Shown: piece by piece, positions 1 to 8,283 of the stretch
Layout of the letters: each line of letters starts with the position of its first letter
Numbering within the stretch: the first letter of the stretch is position 1
Source: Fervidobacterium sp. UBA5837
GTDB taxonomy: Bacteria > Thermotogota > Thermotogae > Thermotogales > Fervidobacteriaceae
Reading direction: 5' to 3'
NCBI GenBank assembly: GCA_002432805.1
Contig: DJGV01000010.1
Coordinates: 253,617-317,616, forward strand
DNA: 64,000 bases
Notes under the pieces: generated by a model
Databases searched by the model: none
Seen by the model: the letters and a program-made list of their open reading frames with translations, nothing else
What the model was told of the DNA's origin: nothing
Position numbers and translations under genes: made by a program

Positions 1-626
1 TAAGATACATTTTTCCTTTTGAGAATAGAGGGAAAGAGGTTGGAGTTACTATGCTTCATCCTCATGGTCAATTATATGCTTACTCATGGATCCCTCTAAA
101 ATTAAAAGTTGAACTAGATAATTGCAAAGAATACTATGAGGAGAAAAACAGTTGTCTAATTTGCGATATGAATAAGGAAGAAAAGGATTTCGAAGGTAGA
201 ATTCTTTTTGAAAATGATTCATTTCTCACATATTTACCATTTTTCACGGATTATCCATATGGTGCTTTTATTGTAAGTAAATCTCACAAAAGCAACCTCT
301 CTCAGTTTACAGACAAGGAAAAATGGGATTTGGCGGAAAGTTTGAAGCTGCTAACGGGTGGTTTTGATACGCTCTTTGATGAACCATTTCCTTATATGAT
401 GAATATACATCAAACGCCTGTAAATTCTGAAGAATATAAGGATTCTGATAAGTACTATCACTTTCATATAGAATTTTATCCACCGTTAAGGGACAAAGAC
501 AAAATAAAATGGTATGCATCAAGCGAGATGGGAGCTTGGGCAGCTGCAAACACTCTCTCAGTGGAAGAAACCGCAATTACTTTGAAAACTGCCATGGAGA
601 AATTTAAAAGGACTATACAATATTAG
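1..626 (+). CDS. galT: Galactose-1-phosphate uridylyltransferase, 3' part
   Basis: Transfers UMP between UDP-glucose and galactose-1-phosphate in the Leloir pathway (cytoplasm). The reading frame is open from base 3, so the gene starts left of the window and about 207 C-terminal residues are visible. The frame reads FENRGKEVGVTMLHPHGQ; the HPHGQ histidine is the family's uridylylated nucleophile, and HFHIEFYPP near the end matches the conserved second His-rich strand. The ATG at 51 is internal to this motif and is not a start. Nearby sugar-uptake and glycosidase genes fit a role in feeding released galactose into glycolysis, though a 560-base gap separates them. Identification is firm; the substrate range is inferred. 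Confidence 0.9.
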   Translation, partial: RYIFPFENRGKEVGVTMLHPHGQLYAYSWIPLKLKVELDNCKEYYEEKNSCLICDMNKEEKDFEGRILFENDSFLTYLPFFTDYPYGAFIVSKSHKSNLSQFTDKEKWDLAESLKLLTGGFDTLFDEPFPYMMNIHQTPVNSEEYKDSDKYYHFHIEFYPPLRDKDKIKWYASSEMGAWAAANTLSVEETAITLKTAMEKFKRTIQY

Positions 627-992
627 AAAATATCAAGACGAGTAATAAAAATTTATCTAAAAACAAGACTGATATGAAGTAGTTTATTTAGCATCCAATA
701 AATAGAATAAATAGGCCGTAGATCTGAAGAATAAAGAGAAATGTGTGAATGAAATAATAGCTAAGAATCCTCTCTGTTATGAACGACTAATGTAAATCAA
801 CTGGTTGTGGAAAGAACCACTTTTACTTTAGCACCTCCATACTCACAGTATCAGACTTCTTGAGACCTTAATCTGCATAACCAACAAATATCTTGTAACG
901 GTAACGAATATTAAGTAAATGCAAGCCTCTTGAATCTAATTATCATTAATCGGCACTAAACAGTAATTGTATTCGATAATGAGATTTCATTT

Positions 993-1020
993 TTCTTGTT
1001 TATATTGGTATAAGTATAAC
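993..1020 (+). promoter_or_regulatory. Probable sigma-70 promoter of the sugar ABC/glycosidase operon
   Basis: TTCTTG (993-998), 16-base spacer, TATAAC (1015-1020). It lies directly upstream of a perfect palindrome and about 170 bases before the binding-protein start. No other good promoter is visible before the next five genes. Confidence 0.5.
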
Positions 1021-1023
1021 GTC

Positions 1024-1035
1024 ATCGTTAACGAT
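1024..1035. promoter_or_regulatory. Palindromic operator, LacI-family-like
   Basis: ATCGTTAACGAT is a perfect 12-base palindrome starting four bases after the -10 element, a position where a bound repressor would block transcription. Its AT-rich form with a central TTAA resembles operators of LacI-type sugar regulators. Related AACGATA half-sites occur near 1087 and 1157. No regulator gene lies in the window, so the binding protein is inferred. Confidence 0.45.
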
Positions 1036-1189
1036 AATTGTAAACAAGGTTTTTCTAGGGGGTGATTAGAATGAGATGCCTTTAGACAGTAACGATATTT
1101 TAGATTCAACATTTGCTTTTCCATATTACTTGGTATAGTTTTTTAGCAATATTGGCAACGATACCGATAAAATTCTGGAGGTGAGGGAT

Positions 1190-2422
1190 GTGAAAAAGTT
1201 TTTTTGGGTATTAGTACTTTGTATGACGATGCTTCTTTCCGTAGTTGTTTTTTCCAAGCCAGTTGAAATATCTTTCTGGACTCTTTTTAGTGGTGGAGAA
1301 GGGCACATTATGAACAATCTTGTTGATGAATTTAACAAATCACAAGACCAAGTTCGTGTAAATCAACAAGCTCTTGATTGGGGACAGTACTATAGTAAAC
1401 TTTTGGCCGCTATGTTGGCTGGAAATCCACCAGACCTTGCTATTATGCACAAGTCTTCTTTACCAGATTATGTTCAAAGAGGGACAGTGTTACCTTTAAA
1501 TAATTATATGCCGAATGCTCTGAAACAAGATTATCTACAAAACATACTTCAAGCAGTTACTTTTAACGGTCAAATATATGCTTTCCCATTGGATACTCAC
1601 CCTTTGGTACTGTACTATAATAAGAATGTACTCAAAAAGGCTGGGTTTGTAGATTCGAAAGGACAAGTAATCCTTCCAAAAACATTTGAAGAGTTCTACA
1701 GTTTTTGTAAACAGATCAAACAAAAAACTGGAAAATATGGACTCTCTATTGAGGATCTAAATGGTTTAGGAGAAAGACTTTGGTTGACCATCTATAGAAA
1801 CTTGGGTGGTGTATTAGAGGATTCAAAAGGGAATTTTTACATTGATAAAGCTATAGCGGAAAAGACTTATAATGAAATACTAAAGTTTTATAAAGAAGGG
1901 TTGACAACCTATGTAAATTACGATACAGCACGAGCACTTTTGGTTAGTGGAGAAGCAGCATTTAATTTTGACGGCGTATGGGCAATAGCAGCTTTTGAAG
2001 ATATGGGGGCTTTACAAGACATTGGTGTAATGCCAGTTCCAGCTTATTCTTCTACTAAGGTACCGTATGTTTGGGGAGATTCCCATACATTGATAATACC
2101 TAAAGCTCCAAAAATGGATGAAACCAAGATTAAGGCTGCCGCCACATTTGCTCAATGGTTAGTCAATCATTCATATGACTGGGCAAAAGCAGGACACCTT
2201 CCAGTTGCTAAGAGCGTTGGACAATCGACGGAATTCTTGAAATTATCACTTAGAAAGGACTTTATAGTTTCTGCAGAAAGGGCATTTGTACCTCAAGTCA
2301 AGGGGTGGAGTCAGATACAACAAAAGTTATTGGAACTTTGTCAAGGAGTAGTTTTAGGAAAAACGACACCACAAAAGGCTGCAGAAGAACTTGTAACGAC
2401 AGTTAATCAAGTAACGAAATAA
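1190..2422 (+). CDS. Sugar ABC transporter, solute-binding protein
   Basis: Periplasmic/extracytoplasmic receptor that delivers a sugar to the membrane permeases encoded next. About 410 residues, normal for family 1 (MalE-like) binding proteins. It has a lysine-rich start, a hydrophobic signal segment ending near VVVFSKP, then EISFWTLFSGGEG, typical of the family. The GTG at 1181 lies inside the SD GGAGGTGA (1177-1184), so GTG at 1190, five bases after the SD, is the better start. It is first in an operon with two permeases, a GH43 and a GH2 enzyme. The sugar is unknown; an arabinose-, xylose- or galactose-containing oligosaccharide fits the neighbours. A hairpin follows the gene. Confidence 0.88.
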   Translation: MKKFFWVLVLCMTMLLSVVVFSKPVEISFWTLFSGGEGHIMNNLVDEFNKSQDQVRVNQQALDWGQYYSKLLAAMLAGNPPDLAIMHKSSLPDYVQRGTVLPLNNYMPNALKQDYLQNILQAVTFNGQIYAFPLDTHPLVLYYNKNVLKKAGFVDSKGQVILPKTFEEFYSFCKQIKQKTGKYGLSIEDLNGLGERLWLTIYRNLGGVLEDSKGNFYIDKAIAEKTYNEILKFYKEGLTTYVNYDTARALLVSGEAAFNFDGVWAIAAFEDMGALQDIGVMPVPAYSSTKVPYVWGDSHTLIIPKAPKMDETKIKAAATFAQWLVNHSYDWAKAGHLPVAKSVGQSTEFLKLSLRKDFIVSAERAFVPQVKGWSQIQQKLLELCQGVVLGKTTPQKAAEELVTTVNQVTK

Positions 2423-2440
2423 TTCTTGATCGTTTGAATG

Positions 2441-2480
2441 AATCGCAGCATTCCGTATACTTGGCTGGGATGCTGCGATT
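2441..2480 (+). terminator. Intercistronic hairpin after the binding-protein gene
   Basis: Fourteen paired bases (one G-U), from AATCGCAGCATTCC to GGGATGCTGCGATT, around a 12-base loop. No T-run follows, so it is more likely an mRNA-stabilising or attenuating hairpin. That would keep binding-protein mRNA more abundant than permease mRNA, as known for malE-malF. Confidence 0.6.
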
Positions 2481-2660
2481 AATTCTATTCTTGGATCTTA
2501 ATCGTAAATTATCTATACGGTTGTGAGAAATCTTTTCGAAAAATGAGTATCAAAGAGATTGAAGGAAGATATAGGCACTCAATAATAAAACCGAGAAGAT
2601 ATTTAACAAAAATTTCAGTCAGAGCTATTTTGCATATTATTAACTTACTAGGAGGGGACA

Positions 2661-3536
2661 TTGTTAATGAAGAAAAGAGCCTTAAATGGTTATCTGTTTT
2701 TTCTTCCTTTTGGTCTTTTGTATGCAGTATTTTTAATTTACCCGCTTATACAAGGCTTTAGAATGGCATTTTATGAGTGGGATTTGTTTAGTGCACCAAA
2801 ATTTATAGGTCTTCAAAACTTTTCGACAATGTTCAATGATCCAGATTTTTGGAGGACATTGTGGCACACGATTTATTTTGTAATCTTGACTGTTCCTTTT
2901 TTGCTTATATTAGGTTTCTTGATAGCGGTCCTATTGAATTCCAGAATTTATTTTGGAAGAGTATTTAGAACACTCTTTTTCTTTCCTTATGTTTTGTCAA
3001 TTACCATTGTATGTAGTACTTGGGGTTTTCTTTATCAACCTCAGTTTGGTATAATTTCTAAAATCCTTAAGGCTGTTGGTATTAACTATACGGGTTGGCT
3101 TCTCAATCCCAGTACTGCAATGCCAGCCATTGCGTTGACTACTATCTGGTGGACATTAGGATTTAGTGTGATTTTGTACTTAGCAGGGTTACAAGAGATT
3201 TCTCCTACGATATATGAAGCTGCAGCAATAGACGGAGCTAACTCTTTTCAGAAGACTTTTCTTATCACGGTTCCATTATTGAGAAGGACGCATGCATTAG
3301 TTCTAGTTTTGCAAACGATAGCATCCTTGCAAATATTTGGTCAAGTTTATATTATGACAGGTGGTGGACCTAATGGTGCAACACGTGTTCTAATTCAATA
3401 CATATATGACCAAGGATTTAGATATTTCAAAATGGGCTATGCTCAGGCTATGGCATTGTTCTTCTTCATAATTATGTTTGCAGTTGGAATTATCCAGTTT
3501 AGATTAATGCTCAGAGAAGGAAGTGATAAAGATTGA
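2661..3536 (+). CDS. Sugar ABC transporter permease, MalF-like
   Basis: One of two membrane subunits forming the import channel. About 290 residues with six hydrophobic segments and the cytoplasmic EAA loop (EAAAIDGANSFQKTF) that docks on the ATPase. The SD is AGGAGGGG (2650-2657); both TTG at 2661 and ATG at 2667 are possible starts. It follows the binding-protein gene after a 240-base gap with a hairpin and overlaps the next permease by four bases, so the two are translationally coupled. No ATP-binding subunit is encoded in this operon; a shared MsmK-like ATPase elsewhere is likely. Confidence 0.9.
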   Translation: MLMKKRALNGYLFFLPFGLLYAVFLIYPLIQGFRMAFYEWDLFSAPKFIGLQNFSTMFNDPDFWRTLWHTIYFVILTVPFLLILGFLIAVLLNSRIYFGRVFRTLFFFPYVLSITIVCSTWGFLYQPQFGIISKILKAVGINYTGWLLNPSTAMPAIALTTIWWTLGFSVILYLAGLQEISPTIYEAAAIDGANSFQKTFLITVPLLRRTHALVLVLQTIASLQIFGQVYIMTGGGPNGATRVLIQYIYDQGFRYFKMGYAQAMALFFFIIMFAVGIIQFRLMLREGSDKD

Positions 3537-4339
3537 AAAAATCTAAATTACTTACCTTAATAGTTTTTATCTTTTTGCTAATCTACATTTTCCCATTATT
3601 GTGGATGATCATTTCTTCTTTTAAAACTAGTTTAGAAATACTTACTCAGAAACTTCTCCCTTCAAAATTGGATTTTGAAAATTACAGTTATATTTTTAAG
3701 CAATCAGGCGTTTTAAGATGGTTTCTTAATAGCTCCTTTATTTCCTTGATTTCAACTTTCGGAGTTGTAATTATAACTACCTTGGCGGCCTATCCATTAG
3801 GAAGACTAAAGTTTCGAGGAAATAAATTCCTATTTTACCTTACCTTAGCAGGTATAATGATACCTTTACAAGCTATTATGATACCTAGGTATTTACTTTT
3901 GAGAGATTTGGGCCTTTTGAACAAATATTGGGGACTTATCATTCCATATATGGTAAATCCCATGAATATCTTGATTGTAGCACAATTTTTTAAGGGTATT
4001 CCTAACGAATTTGAGGAGGCAGCTCGAATTGATGGAGCTAGTGACTTGTATATTTTATTTCGGGTGATGGTCCCATTGGCAAGGCCTGCTTTAGCTGCCA
4101 TATCGGTTTTTAGTTTTGTGGGTATATGGAATGATTTTTTGTGGCCTCTAATTGTTATGACTGATCAAAAAATGTACACTCTACCAGTGGGCTTGGCGAC
4201 TTTTTATGGATCTTACACAATGAAATATGGTGTTACTATGGCGGGAAACGTAATTGCCTCTTTGCCAATCTTTATATTCTTCATGATTTTCCAAGAACAA
4301 CTCATAAAGGGGTTAACAGTAGGAGGATTGAAGGAGTAA
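3533..4339 (+). CDS. Sugar ABC transporter permease, MalG-like
   Basis: Second membrane subunit of the importer, about 268 residues, six hydrophobic segments. The EAA loop reads EAARIDGASDLYILF followed by RVMVPLARP, as in the MalG/UgpE branch. It starts with TTG at 3533, overlapping the stop of the preceding permease (ATTGA arrangement) and preceded by AAGGAAGTGA as SD. It is followed after 36 bases by an exported glycosidase. Function as a sugar permease is secure by family; the sugar is not known. Confidence 0.9.
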   Translation: MKKSKLLTLIVFIFLLIYIFPLLWMIISSFKTSLEILTQKLLPSKLDFENYSYIFKQSGVLRWFLNSSFISLISTFGVVIITTLAAYPLGRLKFRGNKFLFYLTLAGIMIPLQAIMIPRYLLLRDLGLLNKYWGLIIPYMVNPMNILIVAQFFKGIPNEFEEAARIDGASDLYILFRVMVPLARPALAAISVFSFVGIWNDFLWPLIVMTDQKMYTLPVGLATFYGSYTMKYGVTMAGNVIASLPIFIFFMIFQEQLIKGLTVGGLKE

Positions 4340-4375
4340 GAGTTGGATACAGAATTTAACGAGAGGTGAGACAAA

Positions 4376-5398
4376 TTGAGAACTGTAGGAACAATTTTAT
4401 TCATCATTTTAACTCTGTTTTCAGTAGGTGTGTATTGTGATAACGTTCCCACGACTGTTGATGACCTATCTTATAAGAATCATCTGGGTATCTTTGTAGC
4501 AGATCCATACGTATTAAAAGTAGGAAATAAGTACTATCTTTATGGCACTTCAGTTTCAAGTATAGGTTTTAAAGTTTGGGAATCAACCAATTTGGTAAAT
4601 TGGGAGGAGAAAGGGTTTGCTTTTAGCAAACTTGAAGAAGGAAATGAGTGGGGTCAAGGTGATTTTTGGGCTCCAGAAGTAATTGAGTACGAAAACGAAT
4701 TTTACATGGTGTATAGTGCACGAGATTCAGACGGTCATCTAAAGATTGCACTAGCCAAGAGTAGTTCTCCATTAGGCCCATTTAAGAATATCAAAGCACC
4801 ATTATTTGATGATGGACTTTCGAATATTGACGGCGATATTTTTGTTGATTCAGATGGAGTACCATATCTATTTTACGTAAGAGATTGTTCCGAAAATATA
4901 ATCAACGGAAAGCACATAAGTCAGATTTATGTACGAAGAATGTCGGAGAACCTTTTGGATTTTCAAGGAGAACCTATTCTGGTTGCTGAACCTTCACAGC
5001 AGTGGGAAGGAATAGGGGAAGATTGGCAATGGAATGAAGGCCCATTTGTCATGAAAGAAAATGGTATTTATTACTTACTGTATTCAGCAAATTATTTTGC
5101 TTCTTCAGATTATGGAGTTGGATATGCAACCGCAGATAATCCTGAGGGACCATGGAATAAAAGCGAAGAAAATCCAATCCTTTCGAAAAATCTATCATTA
5201 GGCGTTTCTGGACCGGGACACTGCTCAGTTATTGCTTCACCAGACAAAAGCGAATTATTCATTGTTTATCATACACATGCTTTTCCAAAGGCACCGAGTG
5301 GAATTAGAGTGCTCAATATTGATAGGATTTATTTTGATAAAATGGGAAGTCTGAAAGTGATTGGCCCCACAAGAGTGCCCCAACCTCTTCCAAAATAG
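4376..5398 (+). CDS. Exported glycoside hydrolase family 43 enzyme
   Basis: A five-bladed beta-propeller glycosidase; the family includes beta-xylosidases, arabinofuranosidases and arabinanases. About 340 residues. The three family carboxylates are visible: D43 in ADPYVLK, D152 in NIDGDIFVDSDG and E221 in NEGPFVM; a conserved GPGHCS motif lies nearer the C-terminus. A hydrophobic N-terminus (about residues 1-20) suggests export. Start is TTG at 4376, five bases after GAGAGGTGAG. It sits between the importer and a GH2 enzyme. A likely role is trimming a plant side-chain sugar outside the cell so the ABC system can import the product. Substrate cannot be fixed from sequence. Confidence 0.82.
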   Translation: MRTVGTILFIILTLFSVGVYCDNVPTTVDDLSYKNHLGIFVADPYVLKVGNKYYLYGTSVSSIGFKVWESTNLVNWEEKGFAFSKLEEGNEWGQGDFWAPEVIEYENEFYMVYSARDSDGHLKIALAKSSSPLGPFKNIKAPLFDDGLSNIDGDIFVDSDGVPYLFYVRDCSENIINGKHISQIYVRRMSENLLDFQGEPILVAEPSQQWEGIGEDWQWNEGPFVMKENGIYYLLYSANYFASSDYGVGYATADNPEGPWNKSEENPILSKNLSLGVSGPGHCSVIASPDKSELFIVYHTHAFPKAPSGIRVLNIDRIYFDKMGSLKVIGPTRVPQPLPK

Positions 5399-5442
5399 GA
5401 TTGTGCTTGGAAATTACAAGAATAAAGGAAAGGAGAATGGAT

Positions 5443-7194
5443 ATGACTAATTTACCACGTCCCGAATATCCTCGACCAAACTTTGTTAGGAATGAATGGT
5501 TAAATTTGAACGGCATATGGGATTTTGAATTTGATGATGGAAATGTCGGAGAAAATGAAAAGTGGTTCATTTCTCATAATTTCTCAAGACAGATTGTTGT
5601 GCCTTTTTGTTATGAAAGCGAGATGAGTGGAATTAATGATAAAGGAACACATGACTATGTCTGGTATCGAAGAATTATTAATATTCCCCATAGCTGGAAA
5701 GAAAAAAGAATAAAGTTGAATTTTGGTGCCGTTGATTATATTACAAAAGTTTGGATCAATGGAAACTATGTTGGAAAGCATACTGGTGGGTACACTCCGT
5801 TTGATTTTGATATTACCAACTTCTTAAAATGGAAGGGTAATGAGGAGATAGTAGTAAAAGTTGAAGACCAAAGCTTTGATCAAAAACAAGCTAGGGGGAA
5901 ACAAACATGGATAGGTGAACCTTTTGCATGTTGGTATACAAAAACTACTGGTATCTGGCAAACAGTTTGGTTGGAACCTGTTAGCGAGGCACATATCCAA
6001 AAGGTCAGATTGGCTCCAGACTTAGATAATGGCAATATAAAAGTTAATGTTTTGATGACACAAAAGGCAATCGGAAAAATTCTAAGAGTAAAAATAAAGT
6101 TTGAAGAATTTGATATCGTAGAAACGCAATTTACGTGTCTGGATAGTGAGATGAACTTTGCCTTAAGCCTATTAAGCAAAAACTTTGAATGGAAGATAAA
6201 ACCATGGAGCCCCGAAGAGCCCAACTTATATGACATTTTTCTTGAGTTGATTGATGATAACAAAGCAGTTCTAGATTCTGTAAGAAGCTACTTTGGCATG
6301 AGAAAAGTTTCCACTAAGAATGGGAAGTTTTTGTTAAACAACCGCTCTTATTACCAGAAATTGATCCTAGATCAAGGTTATTTCCCAGGTTCTTTACTAA
6401 CCCCTCCAAGTGAGGAAGCAATTATAGAGGACATAAAGATGACCAAACAATTAGGATATAATGGTGCGAGAAAGCATCAAAAAGTTGAAGACCCATTATA
6501 TCTTTACTGGTGTGACAAGTTAGGATTATTGGTGTGGGGAGAAATGGCCTCGTTTTATGAGTTTACAAACGATGCAATTTCTCAATATACAAGAGAATGG
6601 CAAGAAATTGTTGATAGAGACTATAATCATCCTTCTATAGTTGTTTGGACAGTTTTTAATGAATCTTGGGGAGTTCCTAGTATTTTGGTTGATAAAAACC
6701 AACAATGTTATACAGTAAGTTTAGTCAATATGGTAAGGTCTTTAGACCATACGAGGTTAGTTGTATCAAATGATGGTTGGGAACACACGGACACTGATCT
6801 GTGTACAATACACGACTACATAGAATCTGGAAAGAGATTCTCAAAAATATATGAGAATAAAGATGAAGTTGTTAATGGTGCACCTGCCAATAAGTTCACA
6901 TTTGCCGAAGGATTTTCATATAGTAATCAACCCATCTTGATAACAGAATATGGTGGAATAGCTTTCTCACATGCTGAAGGATGGGGATATGGAAATAAAG
7001 TAACCGATGAAGAGGATTTCTTAAATCGTTTTAGTGAAATAACCGATGCTATAAAATCCTTTGACTACATAGTTGGTTATTGCTATACTCAGCTGACAGA
7101 TGTCGAGCAAGAAGTAAATGGACTTTTAACCTATGATAGAAAGTTCAAGATTGATCCAGAAAAAATCAAGGCCATAAATGATCGAATTGTTTAG
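5443..7194 (+). CDS. Glycoside hydrolase family 2 enzyme (beta-galactosidase/beta-glucuronidase type)
   Basis: Retaining glycosidase, about 583 residues: N-terminal sugar-binding jelly roll (NLNGIWDFEFDDG), a central immunoglobulin-like domain, then a TIM barrel. Acid/base E407 is in WTVFNESWG and the nucleophile E502 in ITEYGG. No signal peptide, so it is probably cytoplasmic and cleaves imported oligosaccharides. The frame is open from 5401, but SD AAAGGAGA (5429-5436) favours ATG 5443 over TTG 5401 or ATG 5437. It is last in the operon, ahead of a strong terminator. It is shorter than LacZ and has no obvious C-terminal LacZ domains; specificity may be galactoside, glucuronide, mannoside or arabinoside. 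Confidence 0.85.
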   Translation: MTNLPRPEYPRPNFVRNEWLNLNGIWDFEFDDGNVGENEKWFISHNFSRQIVVPFCYESEMSGINDKGTHDYVWYRRIINIPHSWKEKRIKLNFGAVDYITKVWINGNYVGKHTGGYTPFDFDITNFLKWKGNEEIVVKVEDQSFDQKQARGKQTWIGEPFACWYTKTTGIWQTVWLEPVSEAHIQKVRLAPDLDNGNIKVNVLMTQKAIGKILRVKIKFEEFDIVETQFTCLDSEMNFALSLLSKNFEWKIKPWSPEEPNLYDIFLELIDDNKAVLDSVRSYFGMRKVSTKNGKFLLNNRSYYQKLILDQGYFPGSLLTPPSEEAIIEDIKMTKQLGYNGARKHQKVEDPLYLYWCDKLGLLVWGEMASFYEFTNDAISQYTREWQEIVDRDYNHPSIVVWTVFNESWGVPSILVDKNQQCYTVSLVNMVRSLDHTRLVVSNDGWEHTDTDLCTIHDYIESGKRFSKIYENKDEVVNGAPANKFTFAEGFSYSNQPILITEYGGIAFSHAEGWGYGNKVTDEEDFLNRFSEITDAIKSFDYIVGYCYTQLTDVEQEVNGLLTYDRKFKIDPEKIKAINDRIV

Positions 7195-7526
7195 CTAATT
7201 TCTATAACTCCTGAATAATATCCATTTCAAAGTAGTAATAATTACCAAATATGGATGTACAAGGTAAGGTTTTCGTTTAACAACTGTGTTTAACTCTTGC
7301 ATCTAATTGCTTTTTACTCCTCTCATTCTTGTGTATACCTTTGGACATTTTACTACATCAAAAACGCGAGGGCAGTTTTAAAACCGCCCTCGCTTTTTAT
7401 CACATCTATACAAATATACAGCCCAATAACTATTCGAAATCTGTTCGAAATGCATCTATTTGATGACGTTACAAAAGTTTCTCAAATTACCAAGAATCAT
7501 CTAGAAATCGGTTCAGACCACGCAAA
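7195..7526. other. Intergenic region between convergent genes
   Basis: About 330 bases with no gene I can support. It contains the bidirectional terminator at 7360-7398, which ends both the glycosidase operon from the left and the small minus-strand genes from the right. Nothing else was recognised. It also marks where codon style changes from T-ending to more C-ending codons. Confidence 0.6.
7360..7398. terminator. Bidirectional rho-independent terminator
   Basis: GCGAGGGC (7366-7373) pairs with GCCCTCGC (7386-7393); after one mismatch GTTTT/AAAAC extends the stem. A T-run follows on the plus strand (7394-7398) and an A-run precedes it (7360-7364), giving a U-run on the minus transcript. 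Confidence 0.88.
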
Positions 7527-7739
7527 TCAAAACAGCACTAATGCAAGGTAATCTATGGCTGCAGAGACGATAGAATCAAAAACATCTTTTGGAATATCTA
7601 AGTCAATATCTTCGTACAATTCATCGACTAATTCCATGACTTCTACCTTTTTCTTCTCACCATCACCTGGGCGTTCCACCAAATACATGAACAACTTAAC
7701 GACGTCCCATATCCATTCCAAATGTTTGCCGAAATTCAT
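7527..7739 (-). CDS. Small conserved protein of unknown function, next to DUF2922/DUF1659
   Basis: About 70 residues, acidic, starting MNFGKHLEWIWD, with no transmembrane segment or cysteine. I do not recognise the family. The frame is open from GTG 7751, but GGTGATTGAG just upstream makes ATG at 7739 the likelier start. It lies 30 bases after the DUF2922 gene and is probably last in a three-gene operon read on the minus strand and closed by the terminator at 7360-7398. The sequence (alternating charge, VDELYEDIDLDIPKDVF) suggests a small helical protein. Real coding is supported by the operon setting and SD. Confidence 0.6.
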   Translation of the reverse strand: MNFGKHLEWIWDVVKLFMYLVERPGDGEKKKVEVMELVDELYEDIDLDIPKDVFDSIVSAAIDYLALVLF

Positions 7740-7770
7740 CTCAATCACCACTCAACGACTATGGCACTGC

Positions 7771-7989
7771 TTACTCTATCATGTTGAGAAGTACTTCGGT
7801 GTTTGTTTCTATGACCCTTGCTTCATCAGGTTCGTAACCCTCCGGAACAACACCAAGTGTCTTCAATGCTGCAATGTCTGTTTGAAGTTGTTGAGCATCG
7901 ATGTTATCGACTGGTTCAGATACTGTTATTCTGTACGTCTTCGTCTTGCCGTTTTCTAACTTTCTATAGGACAACGTTAGTCTCTTCAT
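7771..7989 (-). CDS. DUF2922 family small protein
   Basis: 72 residues, starting MKRLTLSYRKLENGKTKTYR, with the beta-strand-rich pattern of DUF2922 proteins, whose function is unknown. The start codon overlaps the stop of the upstream DUF1659 gene (TTATGA), so the two are translationally coupled. Both proteins begin MKRL(T/S)L, which suggests they share a fold or an origin. In Firmicutes DUF1659 and DUF2922 genes are commonly neighbours; seeing the same pairing here supports the assignment. No catalytic motif is visible. A partner role (two subunits of one small complex) is only an inference. Confidence 0.68.
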   Translation of the reverse strand: MKRLTLSYRKLENGKTKTYRITVSEPVDNIDAQQLQTDIAALKTLGVVPEGYEPDEARVIETNTEVLLNMIE

Positions 7990-8186
7990 AATCCATCACC
8001 CACACTTTCCGTGGTGACGATCTGAGCGCTCTCGCATGTGTACTGCGAATACCTGTCAAGTATATCGATCACTGCTTGAGCATTTGCTTGATCAAATGAA
8101 TCACTTACATTGACACTTTGCCTTCTATAAATTGGTTCATTATTTTCATCGTATCCTACGATCCATCTTAAGGAAAGTCTCTTCAT
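7986..8186 (-). CDS. DUF1659 family small protein
   Basis: About 66 residues, MKRLSLRWIVGYDENNEPIY, ending in a region compatible with DUF1659. The frame extends to 8201, but GGGGGTG sits between the two candidate ATGs, so the ATG at 8186 is the better start and makes its N-terminus match the DUF2922 neighbour. It is first in the small minus-strand operon. A perfect palindrome next to a -10-like element lies about 45 bases upstream. Function unknown. Confidence 0.62.
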   Translation of the reverse strand: MKRLSLRWIVGYDENNEPIYRRQSVNVSDSFDQANAQAVIDILDRYSQYTCESAQIVTTESVGDGL

Positions 8187-8228
8187 TCCATACACCCCCA
8201 TACCAATCTTATGCTCGAATTTTCTCTT

Positions 8229-8249
8229 GCCTGCGCAGGCACTATAATA
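8229..8249 (-). promoter_or_regulatory. Possible promoter -10 with palindromic operator for the DUF1659 operon
   Basis: On the minus strand a TATTAT -10 (8244-8249) is followed by the perfect 12-base palindrome GCCTGCGCAGGC (8229-8240), spanning the expected transcription start. No good -35 is visible. The palindrome has no loop, so it is more like a protein-binding site than a terminator. Confidence 0.35.
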
Positions 8250-8283
8250 TATCTACGCATGGGGGCGATTTTTTGAAAACTTA

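Larger units (their letters stand above)
627..1189. other. Long intergenic region between galT and sugar ABC genes
   Basis: No credible gene in 560 bases. The right end holds a promoter and palindromic operator (listed separately) and a four-codon ORF with a good SD (AGGGGGTGATT, ATG at 1071, TAG at 1080). On the minus strand near 800-850 a 17-codon stretch between stops (YGGAKVKVVLSTTS) faintly recalls the core of a transposase, but it is too short to call. The region may be decayed sequence. Confidence 0.5.

Noticed and set aside
800..860. Possible transposase remnant on the minus strand (YGGAKVKVVLSTTS)
   Set aside because: Only 17 codons between stops, with no flanking inverted repeats or target duplication, so it is too weak to list.
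2543..2761. 72-codon ORF before the first sugar permease
   Set aside because: It overlaps the permease in another frame, lacks an SD and has no recognisable protein pattern. The permease start with AGGAGGGG is far stronger.
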